A stretch of DNA of 64,000 nucleotides from Streptomyces sp. JH14. GTDB lineage: Bacteria > Actinomycetota > Actinomycetes > Streptomycetales > Streptomycetaceae. Made by a program: the position numbers and the translations under genes. The notes beneath the pieces are model-generated. The model did not search any database. It was given only the letters and a program-made list of their open reading frames with translations, and was not told where the DNA came from. Positions 1-8,269 of this stretch are shown piece after piece; position 1 is the first letter of the stretch, and every line of letters starts with the position of its first letter. The stretch covers positions 6,138,001 to 6,202,000 of the forward strand of contig NZ_JAJNEL010000001.1 of assembly GCF_029428675.1 (NCBI RefSeq), given 5' to 3'.

Positions 1-134
1 CCGACATGGGCTTCGGACAGGCATGCATCAACGAGTTCCCTCAGCCTGCCCTTCCGGAATTCGCTCGGGACCTCGGTATCCCCCTCACCACCTTCGAGGC
101 GTGGGCCCAAGCACACCTGCGCGCCGCCGCCTGA
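1..134 (+). CDS. C-terminal end of an unidentified protein (5' truncated by window edge)
   Basis: An open frame enters from the left edge (codons in phase from base 3) and stops with TGA at 132-134. The 43 visible residues end in ...FEAWAQAHLRAAA. The stretch LPEFARDLGIPLTTFEAWA resembles the C-terminal tail of NmrA/NAD(P)-binding oxidoreductases, but too little is visible to assign a function. It is followed by insertion-sequence debris, so it probably marks the edge of the ordinary chromosome or of an older gene block. Confidence 0.45.
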   Translation, partial: DMGFGQACINEFPQPALPEFARDLGIPLTTFEAWAQAHLRAAA

Positions 135-302
135 CGCTTGGTCTTCCGGCAGTGGGGGATACCCCTGTCCGGCTCGCTAGCCTCGGGCTTTCGCGGGTGA
201 GGCTGTCCGGGTCTTGATCAAATAAGCGGAGAGTGCTGCTGACCTGCAACGATGGGACTTGTCGAGGGTCCTGTCAGTTGCAAGGAAAGAAGCACTCTCC
301 AG

Positions 303-800
303 GTGAAGAAGCGTAGCGGGTCGTACCCGTGTGTCCGTGTCGAGGGCGGCGGCCGTGGGGTGGTCTCGCAGGCCGGGTCGGTGCTGCTGGTCGAGACGGT
401 CCGCAAGTCCGGCCTGGACACCGCGATATCGGCGGCGCTGGCGCCGTGGCGCAAGCCGCGGGCGGTGCACGACCCCGGCAAGATCCTGCTGGATGTGGCC
501 CTGGCCGTCGCACTCGGCGGAGACTGTCTGACCGACATCGGCATGCTGCGGGCCGAGCCGGGTGTGTTCGGGCCGGTGGCTTCCGATCCGACGGTCTCCC
601 GTCTCGTCGACGCTCTCGCCGCGTCCGGCCCGAAGGCCCTCGCCGCGATCCGGGGCGCACGTTCTCACGTGCGCGGGCAGGTCTGGGACCTGGCCGGTGA
701 GAACAGTCCGGCCGCCGACGGCCACGTGATCGTGGACATCGACGGTGTGCTCGTCCTTGCACACTCCGAGAAGCAGGACGCCACCGCGACCTGGAAGAGT
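303..800 (+). pseudogene. IS1380-type transposase, N-terminal remnant
   Basis: Reading from GTG at 303 gives a protein that looks like the N-terminal third of an IS1380-family DDE transposase. Recognisable parts are a glycine-rich start, LLDVALAVALGGDCLTDIGM, SDPTVSRLVDAL and the block VIVDIDGVLVLAHSEKQDATATWK, which holds the first catalytic Asp (VDID). Homology stops near base 800, just after TWK, where full-length members continue with KTFGFHP. The frame then runs into the antisense of an integrase fragment. The catalytic core is gone, so it is inactive. Confidence 0.7.
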
Positions 801-817
801 TCTCTGAACTATGCGGA

Positions 818-1099
818 TCATGGTTGCGTTCTGGTAGGGATGCCGAGATCAGTGGTGCTGCGGCGGTTGGTGATCTGGTCGAGTTGGGCGAGTTTCTGTC
901 GGGCTCCGGCGAGGCTGATCTGTAGTCCTTCCACTTCGCCGAGCCAGCCCTCGCGTCGTGCCTCCTCGATCCGGGTGATCAGGTTGTCGCGGACTTCGAG
1001 GAGGCGGGGTCGCTGGGCGGGCTCCGGGCGAAGGAGTGGGCAGCGTAAACAGGAGTGCTCGTGGATGCAGGCGGTCGCGTAGGAGCGTCCGCAGGTGCC
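818..1099 (-). pseudogene. Site-specific integrase/transposase, C-terminal remnant
   Basis: On the minus strand an open frame ends with TGA at 818-820. It encodes GTCGRSYATACIHEHSCLRC followed by a long helical tail (LLEVRDNLITRIEEARREGW, then GLQISLAGARQKLAQLDQI). The Cys/His cluster and the glutamate/arginine-rich tail match the C-terminus of large Streptomyces phage-type integrases that move as transposition units. The N-terminal part, including the Arg/Tyr active site, is missing. Homology begins exactly where the 640-bp inverted repeat starts, so the gene was cut by that insertion. Confidence 0.6.
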
Positions 1100-1737
1100 C
1101 AGGGCCCCGGGGAGAATCCCGTCGCTCCCGGTTTGACCGGTTGATCATCGATGCCCGGACATGAGACGAGCACGGCTCTTGTGGATCATGGAGTCCTACC
1201 TTTCTTGATGTGGGTCTGAGCTGGTCATTCGTAAGATCGGCGAGGCCCAGGGGTTCCGGGTATGGCTGTCATGGAGTCGCCGCTGGATGGCTCAGAGAAC
1301 TTGGCCGCCCGGAACCCCGCGACGACTCGACCGCTAATTGGGAGACGCGACGCGATCGCTTTGTAGGACAACGTCGGCGAGGTCGTCTGCTGGGTTGGTG
1401 TACGACGAGCTGACGGAGGTGGCTGTGCCCGAGATCTGGGCCGGAGTGGACATCGGCAAGGAACATCACCACTGCGTGGTGATCGACACCCAGGGCAAGC
1501 GGCTGCTGTCGCGTCGGATCCTGAACGACGAGGCCGAGTTGCTCCAGCTCATCGCTGACGTACTGGAGCTGTCGCGGGATGTGCTGTGGGCGGTGGACAT
1601 CAACCACGGCGGGGCCGCGCTCCTGCTTGCTCTGCTGGTCAGCCACGACCAGCACATCACCTACATCACCGGCCTGGCCATCCACCGTGCGTCGGCCGGC
1701 TACCGGGGCCAGGCCAAGACCCAATACCGGGAAGTTT
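1098..1737 (+). repeat. Left arm of a 640-bp inverted repeat (IS110 5' end plus flank)
   Basis: This segment is repeated in reverse complement at 3295-3934 with one mismatch found by eye (ATACCGGG versus ATACTGGG at the inner end). The arm holds about 85 bp of non-IS flank, the IS110 left-end noncoding region and the first part of the IS110 recombinase gene. The two arms bracket an IS4 transposase gene. Because flank is included in the repeat, this is an inverted duplication and not two independent IS110 insertions. Confidence 0.9.
1184..1424 (+). ncRNA. IS110 left-end noncoding region (candidate bridge RNA locus)
   Basis: About 240 bases lie between the apparent IS110 left end (GATCATGGAGTCCTACC) and the recombinase start at 1425. 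They contain no gene. A diverged copy with long conserved blocks occurs at 60956-61196 and an identical one at 3608-3848. IS110-group elements are known to encode a structured bridge RNA in this position, which pairs with target and donor DNA. Conservation of noncoding sequence between diverged copies fits that. No fold was computed. Confidence 0.4.
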
Positions 1738-1781
1738 GCGGTCCGGGGCTGCTGTCAAGCGGTTCAGCGAAGTTGATGTAG
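1425..1781 (+). pseudogene. IS110-family recombinase, N-terminal fragment (left copy)
   Basis: GTG at 1425 follows a good ribosome site (GGAGG). The protein starts VPEIWAGVDIGKEHHHCVVI, the DEDD/RuvC-like N-terminus of IS110 recombinases (catalytic Asp in VDIG). AVDINHGGAALLLALL follows. Homology ends around KTQYREV near base 1733, where a full-length enzyme would have KTDAKDA. The frame then continues about 15 codons into unrelated sequence. The C-terminal serine-containing Tnp domain is absent, so it cannot be active alone. Confidence 0.85.
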
Positions 1782-1841
1782 AGAGGCGGGGCTCCGCGTA
1801 GGACGGAAGTCGACCAAGACACCGCTCTACGAGGAGCCCCG

Positions 1842-3296
1842 ATGATTCAGTCTGGCATGCCCGTACGAGCTGATGCCGGTGGAAAGGCTTTCGCGGCCGG
1901 GCACTTGGGAGAGTTGACGCAGATCATCACACCGTCGCTGGTGGACGCGGTCCTGTCGAGGACCGGGCGGGTGCAGTCGCGGGTGCGGAAGTTGCCTTCG
2001 CGAGTGATGGTGTACTTCGTGCTGGCCATGGCGTTGTTCGGCGAATGCGGGTATCGGGGCGTGTGGGCCGCACTGGTCGCCGCGCCGGGCATGCCGGACG
2101 TCGACCCGTCCGCGGCGGCCCTGCGCCAGGCCCGCCGCCGACTCGGCTCGGCGCCGCTCTCCGCGCTGTTCGATCAGCTGAAGGGGCCGGTAGCGGCTGA
2201 GGACGCGGCCGGCTCGTGGTGGCGGGGGCTGCGGACGGTGGCCTGGGGCAGCACGGGCATCCTGGTCGCGGACAGCGAGGCTAACCGGTCCTACTGCGGT
2301 CGGGCCTCCGGAAAGAATGGGGTCTGCGGATTCCCCATGATCCGGATGTCCGCGCTGGTGGAGTGCGGCACCAGGGTGCTGGTCGACGCGGTGCTCGGGC
2401 CGTGGACCCAGGCCGAGGAATCGCAGTGCACGGTGCTGTGCCGAGCGCTGAGGCCGGGAATGCTGCTGCTGGCCGACCGGGGCAGCAAGGGCTTCGCGCT
2501 TTGCCGGTCAGCCGCAGCGACCGGCGCGCAACTGCTGTGGCGGATGAGCTCCGACCTGCAACCGCCGGTGCTGCACGCTCTTCCCGACGGCACCTACCTG
2601 TCGATGTCCACCGGGACCAACGAACGGGACCGGCTGCGCCGGTGGAGCCGACACCGCCGCACGGTAGCGCCGCAGATCACCGGCGTGGCCATTCGGGTGA
2701 TCGAGGCCACGGTGACGGTCCGCGCCACCGACGGGACGACCACACCCACGAGTCTGCGGCTGGTCACCACGCTGCTGGACCACGAGCGCTACCCAGCTGC
2801 CGAACTCGCCGAGCTCTACCACCGAAGGTGGCAGGCAGAGACCGCCTACCTCGGGTTGAAGGTCACGCTGCGCGGGGCTGACCGTGTCCTGCGCTCGCAC
2901 CACACCGACGACGCCCAACAGGAACTGTTCGCCCTGCTCATCGTCTATCAGGTCGCACGACAGGTCGCTGTCGACGCCGCCTTGGACGCAGGGATCGATC
3001 CGTCCCGGATCTCGCTGGCCGTCACCATCCGCACCGCCCGCAACACCGTGATCACCGCGACCGGAACCCCGACACGGCAGGCGTGCCCGCCCACTCCCGT
3101 GATCCGCCGCGCCATCCTGCACCCCCGCGAGCTGGCCCCCTCGCACCGCCCGACCAGGATCCAGCCACGCCGCGTCAAACGCCCGATCTCGACCTTCGCC
3201 TACAACATGACCAGGAAGAACACTCCGATCCCGAACGCGAAGATCGCCATCACCATCACCACAGCCACCGATCGAACACGGCGATGGCGAACCTAA
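1842..3296 (+). CDS. IS4-family DDE transposase
   Basis: A 484-residue protein starting at ATG 1842 behind GAGGAGCC. The N-terminal domain (HLGELTQIITPSLVDAVLSR...RVRKLPSRVMVYFVLAMALF) is the IS4 N-terminal region. The core has LLLADRGSKGF (second catalytic Asp) and the Y-2-R-3-E-6-K signature YHRRWQAETAYLGLK. The first catalytic block reads AWGSTGILVADSEANR, where relatives have A(F/W)DG..., so the first Asp may be missing by a three-base deletion. The last codons run into the right IS110 arm. Terminal inverted repeats were not recognised. Activity is doubtful. Confidence 0.85.
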   Translation: MIQSGMPVRADAGGKAFAAGHLGELTQIITPSLVDAVLSRTGRVQSRVRKLPSRVMVYFVLAMALFGECGYRGVWAALVAAPGMPDVDPSAAALRQARRRLGSAPLSALFDQLKGPVAAEDAAGSWWRGLRTVAWGSTGILVADSEANRSYCGRASGKNGVCGFPMIRMSALVECGTRVLVDAVLGPWTQAEESQCTVLCRALRPGMLLLADRGSKGFALCRSAAATGAQLLWRMSSDLQPPVLHALPDGTYLSMSTGTNERDRLRRWSRHRRTVAPQITGVAIRVIEATVTVRATDGTTTPTSLRLVTTLLDHERYPAAELAELYHRRWQAETAYLGLKVTLRGADRVLRSHHTDDAQQELFALLIVYQVARQVAVDAALDAGIDPSRISLAVTIRTARNTVITATGTPTRQACPPTPVIRRAILHPRELAPSHRPTRIQPRRVKRPISTFAYNMTRKNTPIPNAKIAITITTATDRTRRWRT

Positions 3297-3607
3297 ACTT
3301 CCCAGTATTGGGTCTTGGCCTGGCCCCGGTAGCCGGCCGACGCACGGTGGATGGCCAGGCCGGTGATGTAGGTGATGTGCTGGTCGTGGCTGACCAGCAG
3401 AGCAAGCAGGAGCGCGGCCCCGCCGTGGTTGATGTCCACCGCCCACAGCACATCCCGCGACAGCTCCAGTACGTCAGCGATGAGCTGGAGCAACTCGGCC
3501 TCGTCGTTCAGGATCCGACGCGACAGCAGCCGCTTGCCCTGGGTGTCGATCACCACGCAGTGGTGATGTTCCTTGCCGATGTCCACTCCGGCCCAGATCT
3601 CGGGCAC
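3293..3607 (-). pseudogene. IS110-family recombinase, N-terminal fragment (right copy)
   Basis: Mirror image of the fragment at 1425-1781. It starts with GTG at 3605-3607, encodes VPEIWAGVDIGKEHHHCVVI to KTQYWEV and stops at once where the IS4 gene begins. It lacks the C-terminal half of the recombinase. Confidence 0.85.
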
Positions 3608-3934
3608 AGCCACCTCCGTCAGCTCGTCGTACACCAACCCAGCAGACGACCTCGCCGACGTTGTCCTACAAAGCGATCGCGTCGCGTCTCCCAATTAGCG
3701 GTCGAGTCGTCGCGGGGTTCCGGGCGGCCAAGTTCTCTGAGCCATCCAGCGGCGACTCCATGACAGCCATACCCGGAACCCCTGGGCCTCGCCGATCTTA
3801 CGAATGACCAGCTCAGACCCACATCAAGAAAGGTAGGACTCCATGATCCACAAGAGCCGTGCTCGTCTCATGTCCGGGCATCGATGATCAACCGGTCAAA
3901 CCGGGAGCGACGGGATTCTCCCCGGGGCCCTGGG
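3295..3934 (-). repeat. Right arm of the 640-bp inverted repeat
   Basis: Reverse complement of 1098-1737, with the same length. Its outer end (…GGGGCCCTGGG) abuts a cupin gene that is cut off at that point. Its inner end abuts the stop of the IS4 transposase gene. The noncoding IS110 left end of this copy lies at 3608-3848. Confidence 0.9.
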
Positions 3935-4177
3935 TTCACCCACCACCTTGCGGTCACCGATGGTGAACTCGATCTCGCCCTTCACCACGTAGAACATCTC
4001 GGTGGAGTTCTTGTGGATGTGCGGGCTGGCACCGCTCGCCTCCGGAGCCATGTGGTGCTCGAAGAAGCCGAACTCGCCGTTGGAGTCCGGCGTGGTGAGC
4101 TTGAGGTACGTCCTCTTGGTATCCCGGATGTTGACGAACTCGCCTTCGCCGGCGGGAACATACAGCGGAACGGACAT
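3896..4177 (-). pseudogene. Cupin-domain protein, truncated by the inverted repeat
   Basis: It starts at ATG 4177 as MSVPLYVPAGEGEFVNIRDT. The cupin metal-binding motif is visible as SPHIHKNSTEMFYVVKGEIEF (two His, Glu, then the G-E-x6 core). Native sequence ends at about DRKVVG (base 3935) and the frame then reads 13 codons through the repeat to a stop at 3896. A normal small cupin would have a second half with the last His. It is the last gene of the long minus-strand operon, so the IS insertion cut the operon's 3' end. Confidence 0.75.
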
Positions 4178-4238
4178 GTCTTTCCTTGAGTGGTGATCAA
4201 CTGTGCCGACTCGACTACGGGAGCGGCATGCGTGGTGG

Positions 4239-5504
4239 TCATGTGGCCTCGGCCAGGCTCGGGTCCGGGCGGTGCCTGCCAGCCGCCTGTGTCTGTGCCC
4301 ATCGGGCGATGGCCGGCGCGGCGAGTCCGCAGAGGGCGAACAGCGCGGCCAGGACGACCCATCCGATGGAGCCGGCCGTGACGACCAGGCTGACAAGGAC
4401 CGGTGCCGCGATCTGCTGGACGGCCACGCCGAGCCAGAAGACCGAGAGGTAGACGCCTTCCTGGCCTGGCACCGCCAGCAGATAGGAGCCGCCCCAGCCA
4501 CCGGCGGACTGGAACAGCTCGCCGCCGGTCAGCGCGACCATGGCCAGCACCAGCACGCCGACGGCCAGGACGACCGGCAGCTTCGGCGCCGCGACGAGCA
4601 GCAGGCAGCAGACCGCGAGGGAGATGCCGGCCCATACCAGGGCCCGTGCGGCGCCGGGGATGGTGTCGGTCCCCTTGCTGGCCCGCACCTGCAGGGCGAC
4701 CGCGAGCACGGTGTTGACCGCCACCAGGGGGGAGATCAGCGCCGAGGAGACGTCGGTGTGCCCGACGATCCACAGCGGGATACCGATGCTCAGCAGGGTC
4801 ATGTGCATGGTGAGCACGGCGTTGATGCCGGTGAACGACAGAAACGATGTGTCCCGCAGCACACTGACCGAGAAGCGCCGACGCAGGCTCTTTGCCGGCG
4901 CGTTGAGCACCGGCAGCCGGGCGGCCAGGCTCGCGAGCACGGCGAAGGAGGCGGCGTTGAGCAGCAGGATCGCGGTGTACCCCGCCCGGGTGTCGATCAG
5001 CAGCCCGATACCGCCGAGTAGGGCGCCGAGAGTGAAGCCGACGTTGCGCAGCGACCGGAGGATCGCCACCACCCTGACCCGGTCGTCGGTCGCCGTGGCC
5101 TGCCCGACGAGGGCCTGTTCCATCGGTGCGGCAGCCTTGTCGACCAGGCCGAGCAGGCACACCACGGTCAGGAACTGCCACAGGTTCTGGACGAGCGGGT
5201 AGATCACGAAGCAGGCGCAGCGCCACAGGCTCACCCCGACCAGCACCTTCTTCGGGCCGATCCGGTCGGCCAGGACGCCGATCGGGATGGCCGTGGCCAG
5301 GGCGATCGCGGCCGACAATGCCAGGCCGAAACCGAGGTTGCCCTCGGACAGGTGCACCGACCTGGTGACGAACGGCACGGAGACGGCCAGGAAGGCACCG
5401 GTGCCCACCGCGTCGATCATCGCCATCACGGCCAGCCTGGTGCCGACCGACCCTCCGGGCATGGACCCGCGCCATCCGCGGACGCGTTGCCACAGAACAG
5501 ACAT
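4239..5504 (-). CDS. MFS transporter (12-helix efflux type)
   Basis: A 421-residue membrane protein starting at ATG 5504 behind GAGGAAACAC. About 12 hydrophobic segments are visible. The MFS motif A is present as GVLADRIGPKKVL after helix 2, and the loop MEQALVGQATATDDRVRVVAILRSLRNVG resembles drug/peptide efflux pumps. It lies 8 bases downstream of the ATP-grasp gene, so the two are co-transcribed. The pairing suggests that it exports the ligase product. The substrate is unknown. Confidence 0.8.
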   Translation of the reverse strand: MSVLWQRVRGWRGSMPGGSVGTRLAVMAMIDAVGTGAFLAVSVPFVTRSVHLSEGNLGFGLALSAAIALATAIPIGVLADRIGPKKVLVGVSLWRCACFVIYPLVQNLWQFLTVVCLLGLVDKAAAPMEQALVGQATATDDRVRVVAILRSLRNVGFTLGALLGGIGLLIDTRAGYTAILLLNAASFAVLASLAARLPVLNAPAKSLRRRFSVSVLRDTSFLSFTGINAVLTMHMTLLSIGIPLWIVGHTDVSSALISPLVAVNTVLAVALQVRASKGTDTIPGAARALVWAGISLAVCCLLLVAAPKLPVVLAVGVLVLAMVALTGGELFQSAGGWGGSYLLAVPGQEGVYLSVFWLGVAVQQIAAPVLVSLVVTAGSIGWVVLAALFALCGLAAPAIARWAQTQAAGRHRPDPSLAEAT

Positions 5505-5512
5505 GTGTTTCC

Positions 5513-6769
5513 TCAATCGGTAGCGATGCGGATGGCCGCGTCCGCGTCCAGGACACGTCGACGGGTGGTGTCCGCGTCCGGCCCGGTCGCGATGACGTGC
5601 CCGGCGCGGTCCCAGGAGGACGCCCACGGCCGGACCTCCTGGCCGACCTCGACATCCACCGCCGCGACCTGGACGCCGGGCAACCCCTGTGCTGTCTCCA
5701 CGCCGGCGACCTCCGTCACGGTGCCCGGCTCGGCGGCCAGAAACCGGATCGCCGAGGTCTGCCGCGCGGACCGGGGCAGCGTGACCGTACGGCCGGCGAG
5801 CAGATCGATCAGGGTCAGCCTGATCCGTGTGCCGTATGCCAGGTCGATGAGGTCGATCAGGTAGTCACCGGGGCAGCGGCCGGCGCATTCGACCAGCGTC
5901 GGGCTCGACCCGGTCAGGATCCACTCCGCGTGCAGGATGCCCGTCCGGAAACCGATCGCGGCGACCAGCGACCGCATGGCCGTCTCGAACGCGGCCTGCG
6001 TGTCCTGGTCGAGCGGAGCAGGCAGCAGATGGCCGAGCTCGACGGGATACGGCCCCGGGACGACGATCTTGGCCGTGACGTTCTCAAAGATGATCTCACC
6101 CTGCCGTACCAGCGCCTCCACGCTGTACTCGGGACCCCGCAGGCGTTCCTCGGCGAGGAAACGCCACGCCAGCTGCCGGTCGGGCACCTGCTCTGACTCG
6201 GCGGCGGACGAGGTCCGCTGCCATGCCTGTGCGGCGGTGACGGCGTCGACCGAGTCCAGCAGTTGCACGCCGACGCTCGCCTGCCGGTTCGCCGGCTTGA
6301 CGACGACCGGGCCGTCGCCGGCGAACTCGAGGATGTCCGCAGGGCCGTGCACCTCGCGCCAGCGCGGATTGCGGACGCCGCCCGCCCAGGAGACCTCGCG
6401 CAGCCGGACCTTGTCCCGCAACGCCTGCGCGGCCGTTTCGGTCGCTCCTGGCAGCCCGAGCTTCTCGGCCAGTGCGGCCGTGGCCGGCACCGCGTACTCC
6501 AGCCCCGGGACGACGGCCGCCACCGGCCGCGCGGCGGTCAGTTCGGCAGCCAGGTCGAGGGCCTCGGCCGACTGCTGGTAGCCCGCCGGGACGATCCGGT
6601 CCAGGCAGTCGAAGCGTGCCGCCGCGTCCTGGAGTCGGCGCTTGCGGATGATGTCGGATTCCTCGATCACCACAACCGACCCGCTGGGGACGCTCCCGTC
6701 GATCGCGCGCAGGTAGGCCGCGTTGTAGCCGACGAACACCACCTGTGCGTCGGTGGCGGGGGTACTCAT
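5513..6769 (-). CDS. ATP-grasp carboxylate-amine ligase
   Basis: A 418-residue protein starting at ATG 6769, with a strong site AGGAGGTCGCC. The central nucleotide-binding strands are GPVVVKPANRQASVGVQLL, and the Mg/ATP carboxylates are in GILHAEWILTGSSPTLVECAGRCPGDYLIDLI (E and N/C positions of the grasp domain). This is the layout of amino-acid ligases that join a carboxylate to an amine through an acyl phosphate. With the MFS pump next door it could make and export a dipeptide-like compound or process a sulfur-containing amino acid. The substrates are not deducible here. Confidence 0.8.
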   Translation of the reverse strand: MSTPATDAQVVFVGYNAAYLRAIDGSVPSGSVVVIEESDIIRKRRLQDAAARFDCLDRIVPAGYQQSAEALDLAAELTAARPVAAVVPGLEYAVPATAALAEKLGLPGATETAAQALRDKVRLREVSWAGGVRNPRWREVHGPADILEFAGDGPVVVKPANRQASVGVQLLDSVDAVTAAQAWQRTSSAAESEQVPDRQLAWRFLAEERLRGPEYSVEALVRQGEIIFENVTAKIVVPGPYPVELGHLLPAPLDQDTQAAFETAMRSLVAAIGFRTGILHAEWILTGSSPTLVECAGRCPGDYLIDLIDLAYGTRIRLTLIDLLAGRTVTLPRSARQTSAIRFLAAEPGTVTEVAGVETAQGLPGVQVAAVDVEVGQEVRPWASSWDRAGHVIATGPDADTTRRRVLDADAAIRIATD

Positions 6770-6850
6770 GGCGACCTCCTGGTCGTGTGTGTGGACCACT
6801 GCATCGTCATTGCCTTTCTTCGGGGTGGGGGGACTCGTGACCGACGGTGC

Positions 6851-8269
6851 TCAAACGGGCGTCCCGAGCGCTCCGACGCGACCGTCCGCTCGTACGGGCG
6901 TGTCGTCGATGACGACCTCGATGGCGGCGAGCACCTCCGCGCAGCGGGCCCGGGCATCCTCGGGAGAGGCGCCGAAGACGATGACGTGGCCGTGCCGACT
7001 CTTGGAGTCGACGACCGCCGGTACGGTGTCGCCAGTGCACAGCCGGAGGGTCAGCTCGTCGACGTGTCCGAGCCGAGCGGCTGTCTCCAGGCCGTGGATC
7101 TCGTCGACGCGGCCGGGCGGAAAGGTGAAGAACCGCACGATCGCGGTCGCCGTCGGCTCGGCGGGCCCGGCCGGTCTGCCCGCCAGGGCGGCGAAGATCG
7201 CCTGTTCGATGTCGAGTCCGGTGGCCAGCTCGACGAGTCGCGGTATCCGGTCACCGCCGAGCCAGCCGGCACCGGAGACGTGGGGCAGAAGCCCGTCGAA
7301 GACCGGGCGTCCTTCGCTGTCTTCGTTGAAGCCGAGATGGATGAAATCACGGATGGCCCGGCCGGTTTGGGAACGTCCCCATCCATAGGCGTAGTCGACG
7401 GGCCCGGCCGGTTGCGCCGGGTCGTGGCGCAGATGAGTGACCAGGTCGCGTACAGCGGCCAGGCCCAGTCCGAGAACGAGCGGTTCCTCCGCCTCGTAGG
7501 TGAGTTCATAGATCCAGCCGGGCCGGAATCCGCCGTCGACGTGGAGGTCGTACCGGCTCGGTACGACGGCCGTGGCCGCGGTTCTCAGGTCGCTTCCGCC
7601 GCCCTGCAGCCTGGCGAACCGCCAGGTTCCGGCGGGGAGTTCCTCCGGCGTGCTGTGCGGATAGCGCCGCCGGGTCAGACGGGCGGTGTGCGCGCCCCAC
7701 TCGGTGACCGGGTAGGACCTGGTGCTCGACCAACGGGACAGCGGCAGCGAATCGGTGGGCCGTTCCACGATGAACTCGGCCGTCGTCAGGCCGCGCACGG
7801 GTTCCGTGCCTCGTTTCGCCACGGGCACTTCGAGCAACAGCCGTCCGTCGCCCGGCAGCAGATCGCCCTGCCAGGCACCGAAGACGATCGTGTACCCCCG
7901 GCGCATCAGATAGCCGTTCCCGGCGTCGGCGAGCGTGCGCGGCCGGTTGGTGTGCGGTGCGTCGCAGAAGTACTGGACGGCCCGCTTGTTGCCCCGGTTG
8001 CCCCATTCGAAGAACAGCCGCCTGCGCCCGCCCTCGATGGGACGCAGGATTTCGACGTCCCCGCTGAAGCGCACGTTGCCGGTGGTGTCTCGCGGTGCGA
8101 GGTCGAGGTCGGGGATCGCGCGGTTGGCGGCTGCCTTCGGGTCCACGGTGTAGTGGGCGGTGGCGGTGAGTACTTCGTACGCCCCGGCGCCGGGGAAGCG
8201 GTGGCCTGTGGCGAACGGCTCGCGGGAGTGCATCTCCAGGTGGACCGGGTGCTTTGGACCAGGGCTCAC
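6851..8269 (-). CDS. Chimeric gene: alpha/beta-hydrolase N-terminus fused to ATP-grasp C-terminus
   Basis: A 472-residue open frame. Residues 1 to about 335 are an Abhydrolase_10-type esterase/hydrolase: GYTIVFGAWQGDL, the nucleophile-elbow-like YGWGRSQTGRAIRDFIHLGF, and VFDGLLPHVSGAG. Residues about 336-472 are instead the C-terminal part of an ATP-grasp ligase: LGGDRIPRLVELATGLDIEQ, FFTFPPGRV, GDTVPAVVDSKSRHGHVIVF. In intact ligases LGGD follows the catalytic Asn. The junction is near base 7264. The gene overlaps the LLM gene by 4 bases. It is most likely an in-frame deletion that removed the hydrolase C-terminus and most of a second ligase. The hydrolase probably lost its catalytic His. 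Confidence 0.75.
   Translation of the reverse strand: MSPGPKHPVHLEMHSREPFATGHRFPGAGAYEVLTATAHYTVDPKAAANRAIPDLDLAPRDTTGNVRFSGDVEILRPIEGGRRRLFFEWGNRGNKRAVQYFCDAPHTNRPRTLADAGNGYLMRRGYTIVFGAWQGDLLPGDGRLLLEVPVAKRGTEPVRGLTTAEFIVERPTDSLPLSRWSSTRSYPVTEWGAHTARLTRRRYPHSTPEELPAGTWRFARLQGGGSDLRTAATAVVPSRYDLHVDGGFRPGWIYELTYEAEEPLVLGLGLAAVRDLVTHLRHDPAQPAGPVDYAYGWGRSQTGRAIRDFIHLGFNEDSEGRPVFDGLLPHVSGAGWLGGDRIPRLVELATGLDIEQAIFAALAGRPAGPAEPTATAIVRFFTFPPGRVDEIHGLETAARLGHVDELTLRLCTGDTVPAVVDSKSRHGHVIVFGASPEDARARCAEVLAAIEVVIDDTPVRADGRVGALGTPV

Noticed and set aside
3230..3290. CATCACCATCACCACA stretch as a regulatory or tandem repeat
   Set aside because: It is within the IS4 transposase frame and encodes its Ile/Thr-rich tail; no independent function supported.
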